DNA of 64,000 nt, from the NCBI GenBank assembly GCA_963995505.1, contig OZ023182.1, positions 12,888,707-12,952,706 of the forward strand, given 5' to 3'. Shown here piece after piece: positions 35,922-46,965 of this stretch (positions within the stretch are counted from its first letter, which is position 1; each line of letters begins with the position of its first letter). Source of the stretch: Hypericum androsaemum. Lineage: Eukaryota; Streptophyta; Magnoliopsida; Malpighiales; Hypericaceae. Under the pieces are notes generated by a model. It did not search any database. It worked only from the letters and a program-made list of their open reading frames with translations, and was not told the origin of the DNA. A program made the position numbers and the translations under genes.

Positions 35922-35931
35922 TAAATTCTAT

Positions 35932-36885
35932 GGCAAAATAGTCATAAGTCCCTGTTGTTTGCATAAATTAATAGATTAGGAGAAATTATTTGAATTGACA
36001 AAAATACCCCTAAATTAATTCAAATTTATATTTGCCATTTAATTTTAAAAAAAATCATAGGAAGCCGCAAGCAAGCGACATCCACTCGTGTTGGTCGACA
36101 GGCTCCTGGAACGTCGTCGATGACGGAGGAAATGGCGTCACAACCGCCGTCACGAAGGAGAACGCCGTGGAGACCTTTGATATGGCGGATCCCGAGCCCG
36201 AGGAGGGAGAGGTGGAGGTTGCGGATCGCCGAGAGTAGGAAGGGAGCCAGCGACCGTGATGCACCGGAGTCATCGTCGACGGAGATAAGGGTCATCTTGG
36301 AGAGGGGGTAGAACGGGAAGACGTGGGCGTAGTCAGGGGAGGGCGAGGGATCGGTTGGAGGCAAAGGGGAGGACGAAGGAGTTGGGGACGGAGAGGAAGA
36401 GAGTCGTGTTGGTGAAGAGGAACGACTGAATCAGCGACGGCATCGAGGAGTGGAGGCGGAGGTTGGCGGTTACCGCGGCGGTGATGGATGCCGAGGGAGG
36501 GGGCCGAGCCGGTGGCTCCGAGAAGGCGTAGGTGGCGCCGAAGATCGTATCGGATGAGGGGGACGGGAGGTGGGGGAGGATGATGAGGAGGAGAAAGAGG
36601 AGGAGGTTGGGAACGAGAACCTCTATTTCGGTAGTTTTCTTGGTTTCTTTCTCTGGTTTGGGTGACGTCTTCCTTCAGTTTTTTAAATTAAAATGGCGAA
36701 TACGTAATTTTGGATTGATTTAGGGGTATTTTTGTCTCTTGAAATAATACTTCACCGGAAAAATGACCGGAAGTTAGGTTCAGGGACTAATCACTTGATT
36801 TATGAAATAACAGGGACTAGATAATATTAAGTTGTCCTAATCAATTAATTTATACAAACAACAGAGATCTATGACTATTTTGCCC
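35932..36885. mobile_element. Pack-MULE-like element 2 with GH17 glucanase fragment (954 bp)
   Basis: The left end GGCAAAATAGTCAT at 35932 is mirrored by ATGACTATTTTGCCC ending at 36885. The inverted repeats share CCTGTTGTTTG-type and ACAAAAATACCCCTAAAT blocks over about 120 bases. The right repeat carries an extra, internally duplicated segment. TAAATTCTAT occurs at 35922-35931 and again at 36886-36895, a perfect 10-bp target duplication. The core is strongly GC-rich and derived from a plant glucanase gene. No transposase is inside. Confidence 0.85.
36075..36640 (-). pseudogene. Captured fragment of a GH17 beta-1,3-glucanase-like gene
   Basis: On the minus strand, with frame changes, it reads a hydrophobic N-terminal stretch (FLLLFLLLIILPHLPSPSS), then IFGATYAF, PSLIQSFLFTNTTLFLSVPN, PFASNRSLAL, DYAHVFPFYPLSKMTLISVD, and SLAPFLLSAIRNLHLSLLGL with GIRHIKG. 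This matches the start of plant glucan endo-1,3-beta-glucosidases (signal peptide, IGxxYS, SLFLSIPN, VLPFYP, LLPAMRNLHLAL). The catalytic glutamates lie further downstream and are absent. Frame breaks and truncation make it non-coding. Confidence 0.75.
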
Positions 36886-36895
36886 TAAATTCTAT

Positions 36896-37310
36896 GTCTA
36901 TATTCTGTAATCCGCTATGTAATCTGTTATTGTTATGACTGAAAGGCTTTCCACCCCTTACAAAAAAATCCGGATCATTCTTCACTTGGCCGACTCCTTC
37001 ACCTCCGATCGGAGGAGCTCGCGAGACGAGCAAGGGCAGTAGAGGGCAATGGCGGAACGAGTAAGATGAGTTGGAAAATAATACACACATGGAATTGATT
37101 CTAGAAAGAGTTCAAACTCGTAAATGTCCGATCAACTTCAATCTCACTACCTACGACCTCAATCCCCGTTGCGAATTGCAAATAAACAGATACCAAAATG
37201 CAATTTCTCTAATGTTGGGGGGTCTATAACACAGCTAACGATAATCTGGGATCAGAAAGATACACTGGTTATATGTTTAGACATCGCTCAAGGAACCTCG
37301 GGATTACAAG
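36896..37310. other. Intergenic DNA and possible NOP58 3' UTR
   Basis: No gene was recognised between element 2 and the NOP58 3' end. Confidence 0.45.
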
Positions 37311-37383
37311 TTCACTTCAGTCCTCGATCTTCTTCTTCTTATCTTACCACATGTTCACTTCAGTCCTCGATCTTCTTCTTCTT

Positions 37384-37414
<31 letters not shown>

Positions 37415-37460
37415 TCTTACATGTTCACTTCAGTCCTCGATCTTCTTCTTCTTATCTTTC
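37311..37460. repeat. Tandem triplication of the NOP58 3' coding end, with (CTT)n expansion
   Basis: The block GTTCACTTCAGTCCTCGATC followed by CTT repeats and TTATCTT occurs at about 37312, 37352 and 37424. The third copy is the genuine end of the NOP58 frame (DKKKKIED then stop on the minus strand). The two others lie beyond the stop, and the middle copy has a long (CTT)n expansion. Confidence 0.85.
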
Positions 37461-39896
37461 TTCCCCGATGTGTCGGGTTCTTCGGTGTGCTTCCGCTTCT
37501 TCTTCTTCTTCTCTCCAGTCTCAGCATGTCCATCCTCCTTTGGCAAGTCGTCCTCCTCAGCGTCGTGTTTCTTCTTCTTTTTCTTCTCTTTCTTTGACAA
37601 CTCACCGTCGGCCTCTCGTTTGGTGCAGCCATTATTGTCATTCGGTGTTTCTTCATCCATAGATTTCTTCTTTTTCTTATCTTTCTTTCCTTGGGTAGTA
37701 GAAACTGACATGTCCGTGGCAGTCGGTGTCAATTCCAGTACAGCATCCGAAGCAGGATTGTACGTCTACAAAGACATTTTGTTAATATAGTAAATCTTTT
37801 CAAGTGGGTAAAGAGCCAAGGCACATAAAAAGAGCAGAGCAGCACCTTTGCAGGTGTTATCATTCCTCCAGCGCCCCTCTTTTTGTCCTTGTCATAAACT
37901 TCTATCTTTGGCTTGCCTTTGGCTGAACCACCAGAACGACCAAGTGCTCTATTCTCTAGATTCCTCAAACGTGCCTCGAGCTACAAAACATTATTGCTTA
38001 GAGACCTCGTCACGCAGCTTCAATATCCATACTAAAACAGAAACCTGAAAAAGCAGTGAGTACCTTGGCCCGGAGGTCCAATCCCATAGAGTTGTCTTGG
38101 CCTTCTCCAAGAGCATCATATCGGATAGCCAGTGCAGCTTTAGCGGAAAGTGACCTAGACATTTTCCCCTTAAGTTGTGTGCTTGCCTGACCAACCAATG
38201 AAGCGTGGAATACAAGCCCATACTTGGGAGTTGCATGCTTTGTCTTCAAAGCTCTAAACAGAGCTTTCTCCGCACCAAGAATCTGAATTGTACTCCCAGG
38301 TTGCTTTGCAAGATTCATCAGGCTGCCACCATGAGCAATAAGACGGGCTCCAACAAGCTCTCCAACAAGTGCAGTCAAAGTTGGCGCAACAGTATTCATC
38401 CTACTTTTCAGATAATCATACAATTGAGCTCTGTACTCAGCAAGGGATATAACTTGATCGCAGAGTTCCTTCATATTCATCAAGTCTTCATCACTTATTT
38501 CCACGCCCATTGATATGACTGAAGCTTCCTTGACTTTTGCCTCAATATCTTCTGGTAAAATCTGCGACATGTGCAATATATGAAAGAAGTTGGACAATTG
38601 GAAGCAATGGATTGATTCACAGGAAATGGTTAAAACCAGGGGAAGAAAGACCAACATCGGAGAAATCAAGATTTGTTGAATTCTCACGCCTGCCCATCCG
38701 TTTGACCGCTTTGGCATAGGGGACAAAATCTTGATTAACCTTGGCCTCTTGGAGTATCTTGGCAAATTCAGGAAAATGCCAACCATACCATTCCTTAATC
38801 CTCATGCCGTAAATGTTTAGCTCTTTGTCAAGGTCGTCAAGCAAACCGATTGCCTGAACAATCATTGTATCAACCTAAACATAGCAGGAAAAATCAGTCA
38901 GGAAACTCAAAAACTCCAGCTATGCGTAAACAGAAACAATGGAGGCTACCCATGAGTAAATTGCTTTAGTGTTGAACACCCAGCAACACAAAAGATGCAG
39001 TCAGCGGTAACAACCATAAAGTATGGACTAGTTAGATAGGCAAACAGTAACTTGGTGAGAGGATCAAACTTCTAACAAAACCTCGGGTATGAAAATTATC
39101 AAACCGGACGTAGGACAAAGGCAAATGCCCAAAAACAGTGAGAACCTGAAAAAAGGAGTACCTTATCAGGACTGAACTTCAGCTTGTATCGAGACAGACT
39201 ATGTGATAAACCCAAGCTCATCGGGGCCAAGTCCTGGGAACCAAGACCCGAAATCAGCTCTGTCAGCTGACTCCTAACACCCCGCATCAATTCCATGACT
39301 GCTTGGTTATGTACACAGTCTATTTTCTGCAGCGATAAACAATATTGTAACTTAGCCATCAACACAAGACCTCAAAAAAACAAAAACAAAATAGTAAGAC
39401 ACAAAGCTCGCACCAATTTTTCTTTGATGGCATTCCCGAGCTTCGAATCAGCAACACCTAGCATTTCACCATCGCAATGTGCACTCAAGAATTTCCTAAG
39501 ACTCTTGGTAGTCGAGCCATCAATGATCTTAGTTGCAGCTTCCAAGGCTTTCAAAGTATTCTCAAACTTGGAAAAAGCTTTCAGCTTAACAACCTGCCAT
39601 TTCCGACGAAACAGAAATCAGAAACAAGTTTAAAAACTGCAGACAGAGTTGGCATCATCCGTAAGCAAGAGAGGGAAACAAACACACCTTCCTTGCAGAG
39701 CCCGGACTCGAAAACTCCTTCTCCAAATCCTACGGTAAAGAAGAGGAAAACCCGAAAAGCGTCAGATACCCGCAAACCCTAAACGCATTCCGTATATTAA
39801 AAAAGACCCAACTTTTACCTCAACTTTCGATAGCTTCCCTTCATCTAACACCTTGAAAAGGGCAAAGCCCGCAGGAGTCTCGAACAAAACCAACAT
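37430..39896 (-). CDS. NOP58: NOP58/NOP5 box C/D snoRNP core protein, 8 exons, 550 aa
   Basis: NOP58 is a core protein of box C/D snoRNPs, which guide 2'-O-methylation of rRNA in the nucleolus with NOP56, fibrillarin and the 15.5K/L7Ae protein. Exons are 39896-39819, 39729-39688, 39593-39414, 39326-39162, 38874-38656, 38561-38064, 37980-37846 and 37765-37430, totalling 1653 nt (551 codons). It starts [20 protein letters not shown]. The Nop domain carries [59 protein letters not shown] and [32 protein letters not shown] follows, then a Lys-rich KKEKKKKKK tail. Near residues 185-200 it reads [19 protein letters not shown], longer and more divergent than the usual DNxxYAKAVKLMG. No frameshift was seen. 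Confidence 0.95.
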
Positions 39897-40439
39897 CCTT
39901 AATTCGCCTCCACCTCCTTCTCAACGCCTTAAAGCTTCTTCCTTGCAATAAAAGAGTTGACTTTCGAGGAGGGAGGGCGAGGGCTGATAGTAATGAGGGA
40001 AAGCGTTTTTGTTAGGGTTTTATGAGGTTTTGGGGGCCGAGGTATTTTCCAAGTCCCCGGCGACCGAGGGTATTGTGAACCTGTCGTGCACCCGACAAGT
40101 TTGTGACGACACGTGTCTTATTTGGGGGTAATATAGGAATTATGGTCGGCGGGGGTGGGGTTCTATGATGACGTGTCGAATGTATAGGGAGGGTCGAGTT
40201 TGTTTGGAGTGGTTTTGGGTGCAGTCTATAGCTTTACCACTTGTTAGGGTTTTAGCTGATGGTCTTGGGCCGCTTAACTCTCTCTTTTCGTCTTCGGTTC
40301 TGTTTGGTTTTAATCTTAAAAAAAAACAAGGTTCTGTTCGTTTTGTATCTCTTTTGTTGTTGGGGCAAGGATTTTGGGCCTGTAATGGGCCCAAATTTTG
40401 TGTTGAATTTTGTAGAATCAAGTCACACGAGCAAATTCA
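39897..40439. other. NOP58 upstream region
   Basis: It holds the presumed NOP58 leader and promoter on the minus strand. Two GGGCCC-type motifs lie near 40377-40392 on the plus strand. No gene was recognised. Confidence 0.45.
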
Positions 40440-40807
40440 GTTCTGGAGGCTAAGATCAGAGCAATCAAGCGGGGAGTTCAACTGATCTTGGATGGCTTTG
40501 GCAACATGGGTGCGATCCTTATGTTTGGCTACAAGACAACTCTGGAGTTCATCGATGGCAAGTTGGCAACGATTGATTGGAAAGTCGAGAATGATGCGAT
40601 TCACGCCACATTATCTCTTGCATTGTTACCTTTATGTAATCTTAGGTGTACTCCACGTGTGACTAATTAATTAGCTAATTAGGTTGTAACTAGTTCTAGA
40701 GTTAGACAATGTGCACCTAATTGGAGCCTGCATCCACCTCCTGAGTTTGATGCATCAAGACTTTCCTGTTTAAGGTTTCAATACAAGTGCTTCTATTCCT
40801 AAAAAAA
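40440..40807 (+). mobile_element. LINE 3' fragment (RNase H end) with A-tail
   Basis: The frame reads EAKIRAIKRGVQLILDGFG, then KVENDAIHATLSLALLPL, CTPRVTN, stop, LAN, and further on CAPNWSLHPPPEFDAS. This is the pattern of the C-terminal RNase H and tail of plant L1-type LINEs (EAEIRAIKxG..., TPRxxNxLAN..., PPPPEF). It ends in A7 at 40801-40807. Stops within it show it is dead. It is a different lineage from the LINE at 31390. Confidence 0.7.
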
Positions 40808-41575
40808 CCAAGCTCTAGTTTTTGTTTTAAAATCCAATCATTTTCCTCTAATAATCTAAAAACTAACATCCATTTCAATCAGATTTCACTAGTTCTCTCG
40901 GAAATATTAGCTGACATGACCAACCTAAACACTCATCGGTAGGTTTCTGTTTTGTCTCGATTCTAATTATTGTGTTACTAGGAGTTTTAACCAATGTTTT
41001 CTAAACCAAAATGTAGTCGCCAGTTCATATGATTGATGTGTCCTTTTGATTTTGAGAAAAAGAAGTGGTGGCTTCAATTACTATTGTTTGTCCTTCGATT
41101 TTGAGGAAAATTAGCAGTAGCCTTAGAAGCCACTCACTAAATTGTTGTATATGTTAGTCTCATTTGGTTGTGAACTCAATGACACATTGGTAAGCTTAGA
41201 ATCAAAGATACATAAATTGATTAATGATAAATATTATGAAAAAGAAATGAATAAGAAGAAGAAAGAAAGAATGGAGGTGTCATTCCAACTTAAAATTGGA
41301 AATTTTTCATCGTATTTGGATATGATTTGTAGAGTTTATTAGTTTATGACTCTTGAAATATGTCCATTGAAATCATATAAATATGAAGATTTTTTTGTGG
41401 TTTTATTCATCCCATTCATTTCACGTTTTCTACTCTTTTTTCATTCTCTACCATAAGACTTTCTTTCTGAAATTTTAGAAGTGATATTCTATAGTTTGTC
41501 ACGTAAAATATTAAACTTGTTTAATAATTTTTGAGGTGTATTTGTCTAAACCTTTGATAACTCATAGTAAAAGTA

Positions 41576-41683
41576 GTCAAAGACCATTTGGCCAAGCGGT
41601 ATAAGCGTTAGAGAATTTGACGAAAGTTCAGAGTTCAAACCTTGACATAGGCATATTCTTGGTGTAATTTACCTTATAAAAAA
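41576..41683 (+). mobile_element. tRNA-derived SINE with 17-bp target duplication
   Basis: The body has a box A (TGGCCAAGCGGT), followed by ATAAGCGTTAGAG, and a box B-like AGTTCAAACCT, with a short A-rich tail. AACTCATAGTAAAAGTA occurs at 41559-41575 and again at 41684-41700, a perfect direct duplication. The size (108 bp), internal pol III promoter and tail are typical of plant tRNA-derived SINEs. It is not a functional tRNA gene because no acceptor-stem pairing is visible. Confidence 0.85.
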
Positions 41684-41891
41684 AACTCATAGTAAAAGTA
41701 AGTACACTTTAAATAGAGTAGTGGAAAATCACATTTTGATATAAAATGACACGATCACATTTGGTCGTAGTCCCACCGACTATGTCAAATTTTCTTTAAA
41801 CAATGTTGAAAATGGCGTAAAAAAAATCCTCTCTAATTACTTATTAAATTACGAAGCAAACTTCCCATAAGCAAAGTTTTTTCCCCCTTAG

Positions 41892-41926
41892 TGATCCTCC
41901 CTCCCCTCCCCTCCCCTCCCCTCAGG
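41892..41926. repeat. CTCCC low-complexity repeat
   Basis: Five-base CTCCC units occur about five times in a row, probably in or near the 5' leader of the DRB gene. Confidence 0.8.
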
Positions 41927-42930
41927 TGAACACCAAAGCCACTTGCTTTCCCATTGATCAAAGTACATACAATACCCAGATGAAGAAGATCATTCCTTTT
42001 CTTTAAAGTTGCTTCTTTTTTTTTTAATATCTAATTTGATCTCATATTCTGGCTTGTTTGCTTCCCATTGCTTGTTCTCTTTCTGGGTTCTGCTCTTCGT
42101 TGTCGTCTCATTGAATGGATCAATGGGTCACTTGGGGTTCTTTGTCAGTAGCTGAATTGAGTTGGGTTGTGGATGTTTTCTTTAGTTTTGATTAAATATC
42201 GGCTGGTTGGTTTGGTAATAAAGGATTAATGGGTCGTAGAATTCGGAATCAAAGTAACCAGCCAAGCATCTTAAATAGTTAAGAGTTTTCATTTTTGGTG
42301 CTCTGTTGTTACCAACGAGGGTCAAGTCTTCAGTTGTTTGCTGCCATATCGGCGGATCTAGTTGTCATGGAGATTTGGTAGAACGGGCTGAAACGTTTGA
42401 ATCATGAACTTGTGTAATCTTTTTGGTGCTAAGAAACAATCTCTACAGAAATTGTCGTTGCTAGATGACTTCCAACTAACGATGCAACGGGATTCATCGT
42501 TGTTGCTCCTCGTCTACTTAAACCATTTTGCCACCATTTTCATTCTTTCCCTTTCTACAGCTAGCTTGTTTGTTGCAGATTCTATACCATTGTCATTCTT
42601 GTGCATTGAGATGAGATTTGTTTGCATTTTTTGAGACACTGGTAGCTTCAGATTTGCAATGTTGTCTGCAGTAGGCCCCGGGTGTTGATGTTCCTGCTGT
42701 ACTAAATTAGTTACCTCTCTTTCATAAACTACATCATCCTACCCGTCCATAAAATTTTTGCCTCTGAACGCTGACCAAGTTTTCTCACCTTGTTTATGTA
42801 AATATCTATCTTCACCTTCTTCTGCCCCTTCGTCATGTACTTATTGTGTGAACCTAGAGACCTTATGAGAATTAATGGTTTTTCTTTCCATAGTATATGC
42901 TCAGTTTCTCTTATCTTATTCAGCCCAGAT

Positions 42931-45900
42931 ATGTACAAGAATCAATTACAAGAGTTGGCACAAAGAAGCTGCTTCAATCTGCCGTCTTATTCATGTATAA
43001 GGGAAGGAGCAGATCATGCCCCTCGTTTTAAGGCTACAGTCAACTTTAATGGAGAGGCTTTTGAAAGTCCGACCTTTTGTTCGACTCTGAGACAAGCCGA
43101 ACATGCTGCAGCAGAGATAGCTCTGAATACGCTTGCTTCTAGAGGCCCTTCCAGAGTGCTAGCGTCCAGAGTGCTGGTGAGAATTGAATATCATGGAAAC
43201 CATAATTCTTATACTTGGTCTTAGAAAATGTTTCATCTTCTGTCAAGTCAGAAAGCATGCATGGAATACAAATAGTCTAAGAAGGGCCACAACAATCTTG
43301 ATACGCTGAAACAATTTTCTGCTGCACCAATGTTTTTTGGACATTAGAATCAGTGCATAAGTTCAGGATCCCTATGACTTTGGCTTGTAGTTTTTAAGAT
43401 TGTTGGAGCAGTGTCTTTGGTCGTGAGACTGATGAATGGGTAGCTATTTGGAAATTAGGATGTAAGGAAGTATGTCCCATTCAACTTTGAGTCTTAGATT
43501 TAGCAGCAAATAGAAATTGTATTGTTATATGACTTAATTTTCATGCTAACTATCCTGCTTACATGTTTAAACATGAGTAAGTTGTTAATAAAAGTAACAG
43601 TCATCACTTGACCTCTTTCTGTCATGGAAGGCCTGAAAAGGGTGCAACCTTTTCCTCAGGCTTCTGCTTATCTTAGCTGATGTTGTAGGGTAGTTTTTTT
43701 TTTGTGGAACCTTAATCTTTTTACGAGGTTAAGCTGCAGATAAACCCAGAAACAGAAAAGTTTAGCTGAAAACTAATATTTCTTGAATTATCGGTTTTGT
43801 TTAATTTGAGATATGCATCTGATTCTCATGTGCCATCTTCTGATACATTATTGGTACTTGCTTGAGTATCATTGTACACATACAGTTTGCTGTTTGAGAG
43901 ATGATCTATCTGACACAGGATGAAACTGGAGTATACAAGAATTTGCTTCAAGAAACTGCTCATAGAGCTGGTTTGAAGCTGCCCGCATATACCACTGTTA
44001 GATCCGGACCTGGTCATGTTCCCTCCTTCAAATGTACTGTTGAGCTTGCAGGAATGAGCTTCACTGGGGAACCGGCTAGAACCAAGAAACAAGCGCAGAA
44101 GAATGCTGCCATGGATGCTTGGTCAGCACTAAAAAGATGTATGCTTCTGACTTTTAATCTCTAGATTCATACTCAGAGCACCTTAAATAAAACCGTACTC
44201 AGTGTGGTCTTCTCTGGTCAGAGTTTGATTGTGCCTGCCTTGGTTCGATTAATGCATTTATTTACCTTTTATCTGAAGAAAGGGGCTTGAACTACCTTCT
44301 ACTTCTAGAATCTAAAATCTCGGTGTGAGAGTATGGGAATTACCATGTTTTTGCTTGATTAGGATATTCTTTTTCTTTAAGACATCATGGGCTTTAAATA
44401 TCTAGAAAGGGAAGTCTCATTGTTGTGTTGCTAGGAATTTTTTGTTATATATTTAGTCTAGTATTTAAAATGGATCTCTTCTGTCCATTGTTTAGGGTGC
44501 TCAGGAGCTGCTTGGTGTATCCAGTTTACGTTTTAGATTCCAATCGATTAAGCCAAGTGATTCCTACTGCTCAAAATGATGCCCTTCTGGTTATTTAATG
44601 AGCCTGGTTCTGTCATTGCTCAAAATGTTGCATTGTTCTTGTTGAAAATGTTTAGTTCTATGCACAAAACTTTCTTTCACAATATTTGTACTGTAAAATA
44701 AATCTGAACTTCTGCTCGACTTTACAGTGGTTCAGCGGGGCACACCACGGTCTGCCAAGAGCAACGAAGAACAAGAACAAGTTACCATTGCCCGTTTCCT
44801 TGTTTCTGTACTTCCATCAGAGTTGAGAAACAAACAACTTGACGGCCGACAAATTCAAGATAGCTACTTTCCTATTTGCCAAGAGTTGAGCACTCCAACA
44901 TCTAGTTTGTATCCTACACAGTGCCAAAGCTGGGTCTATCCTTGCTATTCTCTTGAGATGGCCTTGTGCCAGATGTGGCAGCATGAACATCTGCTGCAGC
45001 TACAACACGGTCTTTTCAGTCTTCAAGTTCCTCCACTCCCAGTTCCATCTCCTCAAAGTCTTCCTCACGTGCACGCTACACTTTCCTCAGACTCTCATTT
45101 GTTTGTTCCCATTAGAGAGACAGAATCTTCTCTTACAGGGCCAGAACTTGCAATTACCACCTCAAGGCCATCATTGTGTTTCTCAGATCAAATAATTGGT
45201 GATCCAGTCAGGGGAAAGTCAACTATGAGTATCCAGGAAATACACGAGGGGAAACCAGAAGAATCGTCTGCTATTTTGTCCTCTACAGGCCCCGATTCCA
45301 GGCGTCTTGCACATGTCAATGCTGAAGCAAGGCTCAAGGAGGCAGTTCCCGGCGATGAGAAGAAGAATGCTGAAAGAGAAAGCAGCAATGGAAGTGCTCC
45401 AAGATTTGAGAACCAAGCTGGGTGGTTCGAGAATCCTTGTTCTAGCAGTTCAGATTCTGGATACAAATCGGTTGACAGCCGAGTGCAGAACCCTTGTGGC
45501 TATGATGCATCCTCGTCTCATAGGCAATGCCCTCCACAACCTAGTTCAGGTTTCCCAAGGAGCTTCAGGCCGTCATCGGTTGCATGCCCTGTCATGATCA
45601 GACCAGTAAGGCCTGCACCTCCACCATCTGCTCGCCCTGTGTCGCCATTGGGAGCAGTTTCGTTTTCACCTAGACCACAAGATTCAGCAGCTGCACGAAT
45701 TCATGTCCCACCAAGGCTAAGAACAGGGGTTTCTTCCCATCCAGCTGCATCCTGCTCTCCGATAAGAATGAATGTTGGAAGCATGCAACCCCGTTTCCTG
45801 GCCCCTGCTGTTCGAATAAGATCCGTTGTCCCTGTATGTTCAGCTCCACCTGCCCGGAAGACTTCAATTCCATGCCAAGAGCAGGTGCTGCTGCCGAAGG

Positions 45901-45950
45901 ACAAGGTAGATGATGTTGTACCTTCACAAATGACGCCACCAAGCTCGTAG
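42931..45950 (+). CDS. DRB2/3/5-type double-stranded RNA-binding protein, 3 coding exons, 562 aa
   Basis: Exons 42931-43176, 43919-44138 and 44728-45950 total 1689 nt (563 codons), with GT-AG borders. The start is the ATG after a 5' UTR acceptor; MYKNQLQELAQRSCFNLPSY is the standard N-terminus of this family. dsRBD1 covers about residues 1-70 (HAPRFKATVNFNGE, RQAEHAAAEIAL) and dsRBD2 about 83-155 (ETGVYKNLLQE, HVPSFKCTVELAG, KKQAQKNAAMDAW). The remaining 400 residues are Ser/Pro-rich with RPVRPAPPPSARPVSP and no known domain. The family acts with DICER-LIKE proteins in microRNA and siRNA pathways. The tail is longer than I expect for Arabidopsis DRB2, DRB3 or DRB5. No defect was seen. Confidence 0.92.
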
Positions 45951-46965
45951 TTTGATAGGCTTGAGATCTAAAATGATCGTAGATAGGAGACATGTCTTCA
46001 TTTTCCCCCGGCATCTTCAATATATGTACACATCTATAATTCTCAGCTGCTGCATGTGGTACGCGAAGGGCTCCATATTTCCATTTAGAAGCAAATAAAA
46101 GAGCAACCATCCAACTCTTTTCCATCCTCCTCTTGCAATCCCTCTCCGACAAAACCACGCCAGAGGGGCTTGGCCCGATACGTGTGGTTTTGTCGGGGAG
46201 ACGAAGAGGGGTAGGCCGGAGATGAATTGCTTGTCTGCCAATTTTCGGAGAGAGCCAAAGGGACACAGGTTTTAGAGTCTTGGAGGAGACGACTTGTTTC
46301 TTTTCTTTGTTTTCAGTTTTCTTCTTTCGTTGTTGGTAAATCCACAAGTGTCCATTTAAGCAGTTGCAGTTCTAAACCAGTACTTTTCAAATAGTTGTTG
46401 ATATCCCACGAGAAGCATGCAAGTTCTGACAAGACATGTTCTTCAATAATTGTAATAAAAAAAAAAGACATGTTCTTCAATGGAATGCTACATAGTAATA
46501 CCTCCTTATGGCCTTATTAGATCATGTGTTTATGAAAATTTGTTCTTGTACGCTGCTGGTTAGAATTAACACAGACCGAAGAATCACTATTAGTATAGCT
46601 TTCAATACCAATCACAAAACTAGAACAAATTTGTTCTTGGCCGCAGACACGTCACATTTCAGAAAAGAGAGCACAAATTTCCATTGGCCTCTTGATTCCA
46701 GGGCCATACATTAGATAGTGCAGAGGGTTAAACTCGTTCTTCGAAGATGCGGCACAGAGATTCTGCAGAAAGTTTAGAAAACGAAGAAATTGGAGAAAGG
46801 GAAGAAGTTTAACATATGCATATGCATATCTATGCTTGTTAAGGATATGCATATGTTCTAGACGCTCAGATGGGATGACCTCAAACCTGCTAACTTATAT
46901 TGGTCCCAGTATATAATCTGTGTAATACTAGATAGATATACACTATCAGGGAACCACCCCTAACT
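45951..46965. other. Intergenic DNA after the DRB gene
   Basis: It should hold the 3' UTR of the DRB gene at its left end. A region near 46080-46260 is somewhat GC-rich, with an imperfect inverted repeat (CCCTCTCCGACAAAACCACGC against GTGTGGTTTTGTCGGGGAG) at about 46139-46198. No gene was recognised. Confidence 0.5.

Larger units (their letters stand above)
40808..42923. other. Intergenic DNA and 5' leader region of the DRB gene
   Basis: It contains a SINE (41576-41683) and a CTCCC repeat. The right part probably holds one or more 5' UTR exons of the DRB2-like gene, because an acceptor site (TTATTCAG at 42916-42923) lies just before its start codon. Confidence 0.5.

Noticed and set aside
36532..36723. 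Short ORFs in the GC-rich core of element 2
   Set aside because: They are on the strand opposite the captured glucanase sequence and are not conserved.
37124..37662. Ser/Phe/Leu-rich ORFs on the plus strand near 37.4 kb
   Set aside because: They are antisense readings of the Lys-rich NOP58 tail and the (CTT)n repeat.
41576..41650. Possible functional tRNA gene
   Set aside because: Box A and box B are present, but no cloverleaf stems are visible and the unit has an A-rich tail and a 17-bp duplication, so it is a SINE.
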